Source of the DNA: Yaniella halotolerans DSM 15476
GTDB taxonomy: Bacteria; Actinomycetota; Actinomycetes; Actinomycetales; Micrococcaceae
Reading direction: 5' to 3'
NCBI RefSeq assembly: GCF_000420805.1
Contig: NZ_ATVQ01000001.1
Location: 1 to 64,000 of the forward strand
Length of the DNA: 64,000 nt
Below the pieces are notes generated by a model. It did no database searches, was not told the DNA's origin, and saw only the letters and a program-made list of their open reading frames with translations. The translations under genes and the position numbers were made by a program. Each line of letters begins with the position of its first letter. Positions within the stretch are counted from its first letter, which is position 1. Of this stretch, positions 36,484 through 45,457 are shown in pieces.

Positions 36484-38011
36484 AACTTAGGTACTGGTCC
36501 TTGTCTTCTGGGTACACGACGACCGTCATCGCCGTACCTTCTGGCTCATACGTTTCAGCCAGAATTTCAGTGTCATCCGAGTGTAGCCGGTGAACTACGT
36601 CGCCGTCCGTATATGGCACCAAGAGATCCATATGCACTGTGGGACGAGGCAACGCCGCTGCGATAGCTGATTCAAGTTCGTCAAAGCCTTCACCGGATGC
36701 TGCTGATACTATGACGGCGTTTGGGTAACGACGCCGCAAGCGGACCAACACAAGCGGATCAGCCGCATCAGCCTTGTTAAAGATAATGATCTCAGTCATG
36801 TCTTGAATCTGGGTATCAGCAAATACCTGGTGTACTGCTTCAATTTGTGCCTCTGGTTCCGGATGTGAGGCATCAACTACGTGCAGTATGAGATCTGCTT
36901 CTTCAACTTCTTCCAGAGTTGATCGAAAGGCTTCGACCAACTGAGTTGGTAGCTGACGTACAAAGCCAACAGTATCGGTCAGCGTGTATGCAACACCATC
37001 GTCAGTTTGTGTAGCACGAACAGTTGGGTCCAACGTAGCAAATAGCGCGTTTTCGACTAGGACGCCTGCTTTAGTTAAGCGGTTCAGGATCGAAGATTTC
37101 CCGGCGTTGGTGTATCCAGCGATAGCCACAGAGGGGACTTGATTACGGCGACGCCGCGCGCGTTTGGTGACACGCGCATTTTTCATTTGCTTGATGTCGC
37201 GCCGCAGTTTCGACATACGGTCACGAATACGACGGCGGTCGAGTTCGATCTTGGTTTCACCTGGTCCACGCGAGCCGATTCCAGCGCCGCCAGCAGCCTG
37301 ACCACCAGCCTGACGTGACATGGATTCACCCCAACCACGCAGGCGGGGTAACAAGTATTCAAGTTGTGCCAGCTCCACCTGGGCCTTACCCTCTTTTGAC
37401 TGGGCATGCTGCGCAAAAATATCCAGAATCAACGCTGTGCGGTCAATAACTTTGACGCCAACTACGTCTTCGAGGCCCCTCCGCTGGGACGGTGCCAACT
37501 CGGTATCAACGATCACCGTATCCGCGCCGTGCTCCCGAACGACGTCGGCAAGCTGCTGTGCTTTACCCCGTCCTAGAAATGTTGCAGGATCCGGGGCATG
37601 GCGTCGCTGAATAATGCCATCGAGCACCGTTGATCCTGCTGTGCTCGCCAAGGCGGCGAGCTCGCGCAGAGAATGTTCCGCTTCAGCAACAGAACCATCT
37701 GTCCATAACCCGGCCAGGACTACGTGTTCCAGCCGAAGTTTTCGATACTCAACTTCGGTAACGTCCTCCAGTTCTGTCGAAAGACCTGCAACGCGGCGCA
37801 GAGCGTGACGTTGTTCTAACTCAAATTGATCACCATCAAATTCGGTATGATTCGAAGCCCCTGTGTCGAGTGCTTGAGCAGTCGCTGCTACATCTGGAAG
37901 TTCAGAGCTGCTATGCGACGGCTTCGCGTCGTCGGCAGACAGAATTCGGTCGATCAACGCTTTGACTTGTTGATCGATGTGAGGTTCAGAGGGCTCGTGT
38001 TGTGTGACCAT
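36473..38011 (-). CDS. hflX: GTPase HflX
   Basis: Ribosome-binding GTPase that splits stalled 70S ribosomes under stress; related proteins give macrolide/lincosamide tolerance in mycobacteria. It has an N-terminal HflX domain with FLGRGKAQQL (about residue 145) and a coiled linker (about 230-290) with the glycine-rich loop QAGGQAAGGAGIGSRGPGE. The G domain follows: G1 GYTNAGKS (about 300), G3 DTVGF (about 346), G4 NKAD (about 412). Its 512 residues include a longer acidic N-terminal extension than in E. coli. The start is ATG 38011 after AAGGAGAAA. Confidence 0.95.
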   Translation of the reverse strand: MVTQHEPSEPHIDQQVKALIDRILSADDAKPSHSSSELPDVAATAQALDTGASNHTEFDGDQFELEQRHALRRVAGLSTELEDVTEVEYRKLRLEHVVLAGLWTDGSVAEAEHSLRELAALASTAGSTVLDGIIQRRHAPDPATFLGRGKAQQLADVVREHGADTVIVDTELAPSQRRGLEDVVGVKVIDRTALILDIFAQHAQSKEGKAQVELAQLEYLLPRLRGWGESMSRQAGGQAAGGAGIGSRGPGETKIELDRRRIRDRMSKLRRDIKQMKNARVTKRARRRRNQVPSVAIAGYTNAGKSSILNRLTKAGVLVENALFATLDPTVRATQTDDGVAYTLTDTVGFVRQLPTQLVEAFRSTLEEVEEADLILHVVDASHPEPEAQIEAVHQVFADTQIQDMTEIIIFNKADAADPLVLVRLRRRYPNAVIVSAASGEGFDELESAIAAALPRPTVHMDLLVPYTDGDVVHRLHSDDTEILAETYEPEGTAMTVVVYPEDKDQYLSYVR

Positions 38012-38215
38012 TTTCTCCTTGTTCAGAGACGAAATTCTTATCTAGCAGTATCTCATATTTGTCACCGATAGGCCCGCCATCAGCGGCCTGTCCTAGCGGT
38101 TATTCGAATATTCACTACTGTCTAGAACAACGCTGAGACAGCATGACGTATTCCCGAGGGTCTCTACTGTTTGCCTTGTCCTACTGCCCTTCAAATACTC
38201 GTGTTATACACGTAC

Positions 38216-38221
38216 TAGACT
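38216..38221 (+). promoter_or_regulatory. Predicted -10 box of the methyltransferase gene (leaderless)
   Basis: TAGACT seven bases before ATG 38229. The nearby in-frame GTG 38223 is only one base after the box and so unlikely to be the start. The remaining 38012-38215 shows no gene; it must hold the hflX promoter. Confidence 0.48.
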
Positions 38222-38228
38222 GGTGGTA

Positions 38229-38849
38229 ATGAACGAGCACTACTTTTCTGCCGCCCCTGGAGGCGAAGAGCGTCGCCGCCGCATTGATGTACAGATTGCG
38301 GGCGAGGCTTTCAAGGTCGACACTGCCGCTAGCATTTTCTCTCCCGATGGGTTGGATCGCGGTACTGAAGTGTTACTGAACAATGTGCCCGTGCCTCCGC
38401 AAGAAGGTAGTTTTCTCGATATTGGTTCGGGCTGGGGTCCAATTGCCCTCACCTTGGGACGGCTCGCGCCAAATGCAGATGTTCTCGCAGTCGAGGTCAA
38501 CGAACGGGCCGCCGAGTTAACAGCACGAAACGCAGAACACCTTGGGCTATCAAATATCGAGGTCAGACACCCAGATGAAGTCACCGAAGATATACGCTTT
38601 GACCTAATTTGGTCGAACCCACCAATTCGGATTGGGAAGAAAGCCCTTCACGAACTGCTGATTCGTTGGTTACCAATGCTCAATCCTGGAGGCGCTGCCT
38701 GGCTGGTTGTTGCTAAAAAGCTCGGGGCTGATTCACTGTTGCCTTGGATAGACGCGATGCTTGAGCAGAAGATGCCGGGCCAGTTCAATGTCCGACGCAC
38801 GGCAACAGACAAAGGTTTTCGTGTGCTCCACATCGAGAGAGTTTTATAG
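38229..38849 (+). CDS. RsmC/RlmG-like class I methyltransferase
   Basis: SAM-dependent methyltransferase of 206 residues. Motif I is FLDIGSGWGPIAL (about residues 62-74), the acidic end of strand 2 is LAVEVNERA (about 86), and the catalytic motif NPPIRIGK (about 130-137) is that of guanine N2 rRNA methyltransferases of the RsmC/RlmG group. It corresponds to the C-terminal half of E. coli RsmC, the usual actinobacterial short form. The likely target is a guanine in 16S or 23S rRNA. The 3' end overlaps the convergent dapF-like gene by six bases. Confidence 0.88.
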   Translation: MNEHYFSAAPGGEERRRRIDVQIAGEAFKVDTAASIFSPDGLDRGTEVLLNNVPVPPQEGSFLDIGSGWGPIALTLGRLAPNADVLAVEVNERAAELTARNAEHLGLSNIEVRHPDEVTEDIRFDLIWSNPPIRIGKKALHELLIRWLPMLNPGGAAWLVVAKKLGADSLLPWIDAMLEQKMPGQFNVRRTATDKGFRVLHIERVL

Positions 38850-39752
38850 CTTCCCGTAGAAGACTCTCGTTAGTTTCGCAAACGTCGACAACCTATTCTG
38901 ATCATGAACTTGGACAACGATATCTCCGTGTTCCGTGGCGACGTTCCAGACATTCAGCTGGTCTAGACCACTCCAATGCTGTAAAGCGACGGAGGCTGCA
39001 GCGGCGGCAGCTGCAAGATCGTGGGCATGTTGTTTTTCTGTATAGTTACGTAAACGCAATTGGCCCATGCCACTTGACATCAAAGGATCTTCAGGAACGA
39101 CAAAGTTGATCCCTGTCAGTCTGGGAGCTGGTGGTTCAAGCGAGGGCTGTTGCTCGAGATCGATAGATTCAAGTTCGTCGAGAGTTTCTACAGCAACAGT
39201 TACGTGATTACTTTGAATATGAATGCTCAGTCCCGGCCGGGGATCGAGAAGTCCTGCTGCCATGACCAAAACATCAGACCCAGCAGCGACGGCGGTTTCT
39301 GAGTCTGAAAATTCCCAACTACCAATATCCACACCAATATATGACGGCGTGTAAACCGTTGTAATCGGTCCAAAATCTGTATCGAATATATGATGACTTG
39401 TTTCGTCGAATGCAATCTTCTTGAGCACTGCTAGCAGGCACGTAGCAACACGTGCCGGCTCAGTCATATTTGGAGCAGGCTGACCGTTTGCTTCCCAGGC
39501 AACGAGCCGATACTCTGCGGCTGTTGCGCTAGATTGTTGCCGTACCGATCTAACTACAACGATGCCCGCAGCACCCACGCCGGCAATGCGGTCGCACAAT
39601 ATCGCGGCAAGAGTGTCTGTCAGTTGCACCGAGTCAGTCGGGTCATAGAACACGATCCAGTCCCCAACCGGTCCTGCGATCTTCACAAAACGTGTCCCTG
39701 TGAGGTCGTGGAGTCCACGGTTGTCGTCTTGGGCGGGTGAAGGGGCGATCAT
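38844..39752 (-). CDS. DapF-like protein lacking both catalytic cysteines
   Basis: Protein of 302 residues at the usual actinobacterial dapF position next to miaA. Weak but ordered family landmarks remain: VKIAGPVGDWIVF (where active DapF has KxxGxxNDF), CDRIAGVGAAG (for CDRxxGxGADG, residues 53-63) and an SNH at 181-183 (for GNPH). The first active-site motif MCGNGxR is replaced by NMTEPARV (95-102). The second, GxxxxCGTG, is replaced by an alanine run (247-253). The only cysteines are C53 and C105, so the two-base racemase mechanism cannot work. It is either an inactive relic, a structural or regulatory pseudo-enzyme, or a divergent family. The reading frame is intact and codon use looks normal. 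Confidence 0.72.
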   Translation of the reverse strand: MIAPSPAQDDNRGLHDLTGTRFVKIAGPVGDWIVFYDPTDSVQLTDTLAAILCDRIAGVGAAGIVVVRSVRQQSSATAAEYRLVAWEANGQPAPNMTEPARVATCLLAVLKKIAFDETSHHIFDTDFGPITTVYTPSYIGVDIGSWEFSDSETAVAAGSDVLVMAAGLLDPRPGLSIHIQSNHVTVAVETLDELESIDLEQQPSLEPPAPRLTGINFVVPEDPLMSSGMGQLRLRNYTEKQHAHDLAAAAAAASVALQHWSGLDQLNVWNVATEHGDIVVQVHDQNRLSTFAKLTRVFYGKL

Positions 39753-39761
39753 ATGGCTACC

Positions 39762-40682
39762 TTAACTGGATTTTATGACGTCCAAAGCCTGGATCTTGAG
39801 GTCCGGGGCTTCTGCATCAATCCATCGTACTCGTGGATCGGCTTTAAACCAGGTTTCCTGACGACGAGCAAATCGCCTGGTCGCTACTATTGTAGAATCC
39901 ATTGCCGCTTGTTGAGTGGTGTCATCTACAAGAAAGTCCATCATCTGCCGATAGCCTATGGCGCGCGAGGCTGTAGGCGCATCAGCGAGTCCTTCGGCTA
40001 ATAGTCGTTGGACCTCAGGAATCCAACCATCATCAACCATGGCTTCTACGCGTTGTTCAATACGTTCGTGAAGCCGGGCCCGATCAATGCGTAAACCTAT
40101 CTGCACAACCGGCAACATCTCTGGGTGATATTGGCGTCTCGGCATAAAGGAACTGAAGGGCCGTCCAGTCAACCGATACACTTCTACAGCACGGATGATG
40201 CGTCGTTCATCTTTGATGCGTTCTGCCGCCGTTGGATCGACTGACTTGAGTTCTTCAATAAGGTGTCTGCTACCCAGCTGATGAACCTCGTTAGATAGGC
40301 GTTCTCTCAGCTCGTCATCGGTAGGGGGAAATTCCAATATGTCGAGTGCTGCCCTCATATATAAACCAGAACCACCGGTGATTATTGGTGTTTTTCCTCG
40401 GGATCGTATTTCGCATACTTTTTCGCGGGCAAGCTTTTGGAACTCTGCGACGCTGGCTTCCATATTAAGATGGTAGATATCAAGCAGGTGGTGGGCAATA
40501 CCCTCACGTTCAGCAAGTGTCGCTTTGGCTGTCCCTATATCCATACCCTTGTAGAACTGCATTGAATCTGCGTTAATCACTTCACCGTTGAGTGCGTGCG
40601 CCAATCCAACCGCCAGATCAGTTTTACCTGTTGCGGTTGCTCCTACAAGGGCGATGACAGGACTGTTAGTTTGCACCGACAC
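39762..40682 (-). CDS. miaA: tRNA dimethylallyltransferase
   Basis: Adds the dimethylallyl group to A37 of tRNAs reading U-initial codons. The P-loop GATATGKT (14-21) is present, followed by [15 protein letters not shown] (about 39-53) and [11 protein letters not shown] (about 100-110). It has 306 residues. The start at 40682 lies 17 bases inside the end of miaB, so translation is coupled. MiaB, encoded just upstream, acts on the product of this enzyme. Confidence 0.95.
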   Translation of the reverse strand: MSVQTNSPVIALVGATATGKTDLAVGLAHALNGEVINADSMQFYKGMDIGTAKATLAEREGIAHHLLDIYHLNMEASVAEFQKLAREKVCEIRSRGKTPIITGGSGLYMRAALDILEFPPTDDELRERLSNEVHQLGSRHLIEELKSVDPTAAERIKDERRIIRAVEVYRLTGRPFSSFMPRRQYHPEMLPVVQIGLRIDRARLHERIEQRVEAMVDDGWIPEVQRLLAEGLADAPTASRAIGYRQMMDFLVDDTTQQAAMDSTIVATRRFARRQETWFKADPRVRWIDAEAPDLKIQALDVIKSS

Positions 40683-42183
40683 GCAAGCTTGGTAGTCCGA
40701 GATTCACGCCACTTGCGGGTGCTCCCGTTGACGTTCCACACGATTCAGCTTGTGCACGGTCCCACGCGTCTCCAGCACTCGATCGACGGAGTACGTAGTC
40801 TTCTGGAGTCTCTGGGTCCGCAATGAGGTGATATGAATGCGATTCTGTGATGGGCACCGTTACGAAATCTCCGGGGCGCGGCCGTTCTACGCCCGAGGGC
40901 ATGCTGAAATGCACAAGACGGTTATCAGGTGCTCGACCGGTTAGTCTACCTGTTTTCTCGTCTCGAGCCCCTGCGTCATTGGTCACTAATAGTTCCTGTA
41001 GAGTACCGACCAACTTGGCCGATTCTTCAGCTGCAATCCGGTCTTGGAGTGCGACGAGGCGCTCAAAACGTTCTTGCACGATTTCTTTTGGTATCTGATC
41101 TTCCATCTCCGCTGCAGGAGTACCTTCTCTGGGGGAATACTGGAAGGTGTACGCCATCGAGAAGCGTGAAGCCTCTACAACGTCTAGCGTCTGTTGGAAA
41201 TCTTCTTCGGTTTCGCCGGGGAATCCGACGATAATATCGGTAGTCACCGCAGCGTGCGGGATCCGTTCCCTGACTTTGTCCAGAATGCCTAGAAAGCGCT
41301 TTGACCGGTAAGAACGGCGCATGGACTTCAAGATAGAGTCTGAGCCGGATTGCAGGGGCATATGAAGTTGCGGCATGACGTTTGGTGTTTCTGCCATGGC
41401 GTCTATGACATCATCGGTAAATGATGCCGGGTGTGGACTCGTAAAACGGACACGTTCGAGTCCCTCGATTTCGCCTGTTGCTCTCAACAATCTGGAGAAT
41501 GCTTGGCGATCTCGAAACTCGACCCCGTAGGTGTTTACGTTTTGTCCAAGCAGCGTTACTTCTGCCGCACCGTCATCCACCAGCGCTTGGACCTCTGCCA
41601 AGATGTCACCTGGGCGCCGGTCTTTTTCTTTTCCACGGAGCGACGGAACAATACAGAATGTGCAAGTGTTATTACATCCGACTGAAATTGAAACCCATCC
41701 TGAGTAACTCGACTCACGCTTCGTCGGCAACGTTGACGGAAAAGTTTCTAATGCTTCTAGAAGCTCCACCTGTGCCTCGTTATTATGCAACGACCGATTG
41801 AGCAACGCAGGTAACGAACCGATATTATGCGTGCCAAATACTACGTCGACCCAGGGAGCCCGCTCTACAATCGTATTCTGGTCCTTTTGCGCCAGACAGC
41901 CACCTACAGCAATCTGCATGCCTGGATGAACATCTTTTGTCGCTTTCAGGTTCCCTAGGTGCCCATATAACCGGTTCGAAGCGTTCTCTCGCACTGCACA
42001 AGTATTGAATACCACAAGATCGGGGGTGGACTCTTCAACCGCGGGGATGTACCCGTTTGACTCCAAGAGACCAGAAATACGCTCCGAATCGTGGACGTTC
42101 ATCTGACATCCAAAGGTGCGGATTTCATATGAACGTGGTGTTGTAAGTTCGGTTACGGCTTCAGTCACGGGGCTCATTTTCAT
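40666..42183 (-). CDS. miaB: tRNA-2-methylthio-N6-dimethylallyladenosine synthase
   Basis: Radical-SAM methylthiotransferase that converts i6A37 to ms2i6A37. The N-terminal cluster ligands are C26, C62 and C96; the radical-SAM triad is C170, C174 and C177 (CNNTCTFC). A TRAM domain follows (about residues 385-455). A C-terminal tail of some 40 residues is longer than in E. coli MiaB. It has 505 residues. The start overlaps the recX stop by four bases. Confidence 0.96.
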   Translation of the reverse strand: MKMSPVTEAVTELTTPRSYEIRTFGCQMNVHDSERISGLLESNGYIPAVEESTPDLVVFNTCAVRENASNRLYGHLGNLKATKDVHPGMQIAVGGCLAQKDQNTIVERAPWVDVVFGTHNIGSLPALLNRSLHNNEAQVELLEALETFPSTLPTKRESSYSGWVSISVGCNNTCTFCIVPSLRGKEKDRRPGDILAEVQALVDDGAAEVTLLGQNVNTYGVEFRDRQAFSRLLRATGEIEGLERVRFTSPHPASFTDDVIDAMAETPNVMPQLHMPLQSGSDSILKSMRRSYRSKRFLGILDKVRERIPHAAVTTDIIVGFPGETEEDFQQTLDVVEASRFSMAYTFQYSPREGTPAAEMEDQIPKEIVQERFERLVALQDRIAAEESAKLVGTLQELLVTNDAGARDEKTGRLTGRAPDNRLVHFSMPSGVERPRPGDFVTVPITESHSYHLIADPETPEDYVLRRSSAGDAWDRAQAESCGTSTGAPASGVNLGLPSLRVGAN

Positions 42184-42716
42184 TCGTCGAGGGGGTCAAG
42201 ATCATCTGCATTCAGCGCATCCGTTACAACGCTGAATGCCATACCTGGCGGGTATCCTTTCCTGGATAACATCCCGACCAGGCGTCGAACCATTCTATCG
42301 CGTTGTTTGCGCTCTTCCGGATCTGTTGATAAAGGCACAGAGGCACGTGATATTTTGCGCGCTACCAGTTCGGTCGCCTTATGCCATTCATCATCGTCCG
42401 ATACTTGTTCCAGCGCAACTTCGGCTTCATGTTCGTCGATACCGCGTTTACGGAGTTCCATACTTAGTGCCCGACGCGCTAAACCCTTTGAGCGATGCCG
42501 GGACCGGACCCAACTCTCTGCAAATGCCGCGTCGTCAATAAGTTCAACTTCTTCGAACCGGTCCAGCACTTCGCTAACAACATCGTCTGGAAGTTCTCGT
42601 TGCAACAATTTCTCGGCAAGCTGGTGGCGCGTTTTCGGCGCGGCAGAGAGTTGGCGCAACACAATATTTCGTGCTTTCTGGCTCAGGTCTGCCTTATCAG
42701 CGTCCTGTTCCACCAT
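42180..42716 (-). CDS. recX: Regulatory protein RecX
   Basis: RecX modulates RecA filament growth. The protein has 178 residues with three-helix repeats, seen in [23 protein letters not shown] and the later [21 protein letters not shown]. It lies five bases after recA on the same strand, the standard actinobacterial recA-recX pair, and continues into miaB. Confidence 0.93.
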   Translation of the reverse strand: MVEQDADKADLSQKARNIVLRQLSAAPKTRHQLAEKLLQRELPDDVVSEVLDRFEEVELIDDAAFAESWVRSRHRSKGLARRALSMELRKRGIDEHEAEVALEQVSDDDEWHKATELVARKISRASVPLSTDPEERKQRDRMVRRLVGMLSRKGYPPGMAFSVVTDALNADDLDPLDE

Positions 42717-42721
42717 CTGGT

Positions 42722-43774
42722 TTAGGCGTCCTCTACAGCTTTCAGTGCGACTTCGTCGTCAACAGCTTCTTGATTCTCTGCACCAATTCCGAGAGTCGAC
42801 TTGATGCGATCTTCAATCTCGACCGCCAAATCAGGATTGTCTTTCAGGAAACGACGAGAGTTCTCTTTACCTTGACCGAGTTGATCACCATCATAGGTGT
42901 ACCATGCCCCGGATTTCCGGACGATGCTGTGCTCTACGCCCATATCTAGCAAGCCACCCTCGCGGGAAATACCTTCACCGTATAGGATGTCGAATTCGGC
43001 TTGCTTAAACGGTGGGGCCATCTTATTCTTGACGATCTTCGCGCGGGTTCGGTTGCCAACGGGGTTGCCAGCTTCCTTGAGAGTTTCAATGCGACGGATA
43101 TCGATGCGTACCGAAGAATAAAACTTCAGAGCTTTACCACCGGTAGTAGTTTCCGGCGAGCCAAAGAATACACCGACTTTCTCACGCAACTGGTTGATGA
43201 ATACGGCCGTGGTCTTTGACTGGGCCAAACGGCCGGTGATCTTTCGAAGCGCTTGCGACATCAGGCGCGCTTGAAGGCCCACGTGTGCATCGCCCATTTC
43301 ACCCTCGATTTCAGCACGAGGGACCAAAGCAGCGACAGAGTCGATCACGACGATGTCTAATGCCCCAGATCCAATCAGCATGTCCATGATTTCCAGTGCT
43401 TGTTCACCGGTATCAGGCTGCGAAACTAGCAGGGCATCAGTATCAACCCCAAGTTTCTTTGCATATTCTGGATCAAGTGCGTGCTCCGCGTCGATAAATG
43501 CAGCAATGCCACCTTTACGTTGCGCTTCAGCTACGGCGTGTAGAGCGACGGTTGTTTTACCTGAAGACTCAGGACCGTAGATTTCAACAACACGTCCACG
43601 TGGCAAACCACCAATGCCCAAAGCAATATCGAGCGCAACAGAGCCGGTTGGAACGACTTCGAGAGGCGCCCGTACTTCATCGCCGAGGCGCATGATCGAG
43701 CCCTTACCGTAACTCTTGTCGATTTGTGCAAGCGCTGCGTCCAGTGCTTTGTCACGGTTATTTTTTGAAGACAT
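42722..43774 (-). CDS. recA: DNA recombination protein RecA
   Basis: Strand-exchange ATPase and co-protease of the SOS response. Walker A is GPESSGKT (67-74). L1/L2 loop regions ([16 protein letters not shown] and [12 protein letters not shown]) and the acidic C-terminus are normal. No intein is present: 350 residues. The start is ATG 43774, eight bases after AAGGAG; an upstream in-frame start gives ten unrelated residues. The promoter region (43775-43977) contains a perfect palindrome and two DnaA-box-like sites but no canonical GAACnnnnGTTC LexA box that I can see. Confidence 0.98.
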   Translation of the reverse strand: MSSKNNRDKALDAALAQIDKSYGKGSIMRLGDEVRAPLEVVPTGSVALDIALGIGGLPRGRVVEIYGPESSGKTTVALHAVAEAQRKGGIAAFIDAEHALDPEYAKKLGVDTDALLVSQPDTGEQALEIMDMLIGSGALDIVVIDSVAALVPRAEIEGEMGDAHVGLQARLMSQALRKITGRLAQSKTTAVFINQLREKVGVFFGSPETTTGGKALKFYSSVRIDIRRIETLKEAGNPVGNRTRAKIVKNKMAPPFKQAEFDILYGEGISREGGLLDMGVEHSIVRKSGAWYTYDGDQLGQGKENSRRFLKDNPDLAVEIEDRIKSTLGIGAENQEAVDDEVALKAVEDA

Positions 43775-43877
43775 ACTCTGTTCTCCTTGAATTGTAGATG
43801 GCAAGCCGAGTTAGCTTGCTGCCATGCTCAAAAGTTTATGATGCTGCCAGGACACGATAAGCCACCTAAATTCGTTA

Positions 43878-43925
43878 TGTGGAAAACCCTCTGATACTCC
43901 GACCTTCGTGGCAACCTGTGGATAA
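43878..43925 (-). promoter_or_regulatory. Two DnaA-box-like sites upstream of recA
   Basis: On the minus strand TTATCCACA (43917-43925, exact consensus) and TTTTCCACA (43878-43886), same orientation, 39 bases apart. Both fit TTWTNCACA. Whether DnaA binds here is untested. Confidence 0.4.
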
Positions 43926-43945
43926 TTCTACAAACTTAGAATTAT
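43922..43945. promoter_or_regulatory. Palindrome over the predicted recA -10 region
   Basis: Perfect 9-base arms ATAATTCTA (43922-43930) and TAGAATTAT (43937-43945), spacer CAAACT. The right arm overlaps a consensus TATAAT on the minus strand (43941-43946), with a poor -35 (CCGACA). This is an operator-like position; it does not match the usual actinobacterial LexA motif. Confidence 0.5.
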
Positions 43946-43977
43946 ATATCGAGGACCCCCTAGCGTGTCGGTGGGTC

Positions 43978-44208
43978 TTACAGCGTGCCGGTGTCGCGTG
44001 GCTCGATATCTTTCCCGAGCCGCTGCTGGGGTGGAATATCATGCAAGTCGCAGACGGCCGCCCAGACGGCCCTTGGATCAATGCCCTGAGCCAGAGCGTC
44101 CTGAGCCGTCGTGTTCAGTCCAGGCAGCTCAAGCGATGACGCAATCACACCAGCGTTTGCGGAACCGAATTCAGCCTGGATAAGAGTCCAGAAATGCGAT
44201 TCTCTCAT
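43978..44208 (-). CDS. DUF3046 protein
   Basis: Small protein of 76 residues with the typical DUF3046 start MRESHFWTLIQAEFG. It continues with TAQDALAQGIDPRAVWAAVCDLHDIP, as in other actinobacteria where the gene precedes recA. Function unknown. The start ATG 44208 has GAGG upstream; a longer frame adds 15 unrelated residues. It is probably soluble and alpha-helical. Confidence 0.88.
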   Translation of the reverse strand: MRESHFWTLIQAEFGSANAGVIASSLELPGLNTTAQDALAQGIDPRAVWAAVCDLHDIPPQQRLGKDIEPRDTGTL

Positions 44209-44243
44209 ATAGCGTCCTCTTCCCCGGTCACGCGAAAAACAGT

Positions 44244-44285
44244 TAGGCCGCAAGCCTCTAGCTATCGTAGAGGGCTTGCGGCCTA
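44244..44285 (-). terminator. Intrinsic terminator after clgR
   Basis: Long stem TAGGCCGCAAGCC-TCTA (44244-44260) with TAGAGGGCTTGCGGCCTA (44268-44285), one bulged base. Read on the minus strand it is followed by ACTGTTTTTCG, giving a T tract. It separates clgR from DUF3046. Confidence 0.85.
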
Positions 44286-44316
44286 GTTCAAAGCTTTTGA
44301 ACCTATCGCAGACTAA

Positions 44317-44751
44317 CTAACGGTTAGCCAGTTGATCGCCACGGCTGAAGCCCTGGCTTTGCTGTTGTTGCTGTGCGTAGCGATGTGCCAGCTCGGCGGG
44401 AATAGTGTCTGGGATCTGCACTGCTTCTTCAACGGCAATACGATCGGACACCTCGCGGAGCATCACAGACAGTGGAATATCGAGTGCTGCAGTGATTGCA
44501 CTGAGCAGTTCAGAGGATGCTTCTTTCTGACCGCGCTCTACTTCGGAGAGGTATCCCAGAGATACGCGTGCATCGTGCGATACCTCACGCAGAGTACGTC
44601 CTTGGCGTTGACGAACGTCACGCAAAACGTAGCCGATCTCTTCGCGCAGCACTGGCAGGGTGGGCTCCTTGGATTCGTTTTGCTGGCTCAACGATTCGCC
44701 AGCTTTCAGCCAACGAGTTACACCATTTACGACAACCGGTTCTCTCATCAT
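44317..44751 (-). CDS. clgR: ClgR-like XRE-family transcriptional regulator
   Basis: Helix-turn-helix regulator of 144 residues that in actinobacteria activates clp protease and stress genes. The DNA-binding domain spans about residues 36-96 ([33 protein letters not shown]). The C-terminal tail is Gln-rich ([11 protein letters not shown]) and ends LANR rather than the Ala-Ala degron seen in Streptomyces ClgR. The start is ATG 44751 or the adjacent ATG 44748. The 212-base region upstream has a palindrome at 44828-44843 that may be its control site. Confidence 0.85.
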   Translation of the reverse strand: MMREPVVVNGVTRWLKAGESLSQQNESKEPTLPVLREEIGYVLRDVRQRQGRTLREVSHDARVSLGYLSEVERGQKEASSELLSAITAALDIPLSVMLREVSDRIAVEEAVQIPDTIPAELAHRYAQQQQQSQGFSRGDQLANR

Positions 44752-44827
44752 ATTTAACCACCATCTCCTGTATTTACATGAATCCCTGCTGGAGGAGCAT
44801 GGGGACTCTAAGACCTTCCACCATTAC

Positions 44828-44843
44828 ACAACACACGTGTTGT
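44828..44843. promoter_or_regulatory. Palindrome upstream of clgR
   Basis: ACAACA and TGTTGT arms around CACG, containing the self-complementary core ACACGTGT. It is next to a TGTAAT that could be the clgR -10 on the minus strand. Nothing else identifiable lies in 44752-44963. Confidence 0.35.
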
Positions 44844-44963
44844 CGAATTTGTTCCCGGAGGGATCAAATTATTTAAAATTTCTTTCAAATTGGTGTTCTA
44901 TGTGATACAACGCACATGGCTTCGGTCTCTACGGCACCACGTCTGCGCTTCGTGAAGATATGC

Positions 44964-45446
44964 TCAACCACGTTGTTCGAACCATTCTGCCATTAGCTTG
45001 AGGCTTGCGGCTACCGTCGAACGTCGTATTTTTTCACGGTTGCCGGCAAAACGTAACAACTTGGCATATGTCCCATCAGGTGTAGCCAGTGCAATGAACA
45101 CGATGCCGACCGACTTACCCTCGGATGGCTCCGGCCCTGCAACGCCTGTCGTTGCGATACCTAAGTCGGTATCCAGACGATCTCGTGCACCACGGGCCAT
45201 TTGTTTTGCGGTTTCAGCATCTACTGCGCCCCGAGCTGCGAGGGTATCCGCAGACACACCCAGTAGTCGGTGTTTAATGGTGTTGTTGTAAGCGACCACA
45301 CCACCGTGCAAGACGGCTGAGGCTCCGGCTACATCAGCGATCGTTGAGCTCAACATACCTGCTGTGAGTGACTCTGCAGTCGCAACGGTCAGATTCTTTT
45401 TTCTTAACTGTGCAACAATCTGTTCGGCGTCGTAGCTGTCAATCAT
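44964..45446 (-). CDS. CinA C-terminal-type nicotinamide-nucleotide amidase
   Basis: Single-domain protein of 160 residues corresponding to the C-terminal half of CinA (PncC type), which deamidates NMN to nicotinate mononucleotide. Motifs are TAESLTAGMLSSTIADVAGAS (about residues 20-40), VVAYNNTIK (about 50) and ATTGVAGPEPSEGKSVG (about 98-114). The N-terminal CinA domain (COG1058) is absent, as in many actinobacteria. It lies after pgsA, 11 bases away. Confidence 0.9.
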   Translation of the reverse strand: MIDSYDAEQIVAQLRKKNLTVATAESLTAGMLSSTIADVAGASAVLHGGVVAYNNTIKHRLLGVSADTLAARGAVDAETAKQMARGARDRLDTDLGIATTGVAGPEPSEGKSVGIVFIALATPDGTYAKLLRFAGNREKIRRSTVAASLKLMAEWFEQRG

Positions 45447-45457
45447 ACCCGCTCGCT

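Noticed and set aside
38101-38110. TATTCGAATA palindrome as a LexA box for hflX-dinG
   Set aside because: It is short (10 bases), A/T-rich, does not fit the actinobacterial LexA consensus and is not repeated at recA.
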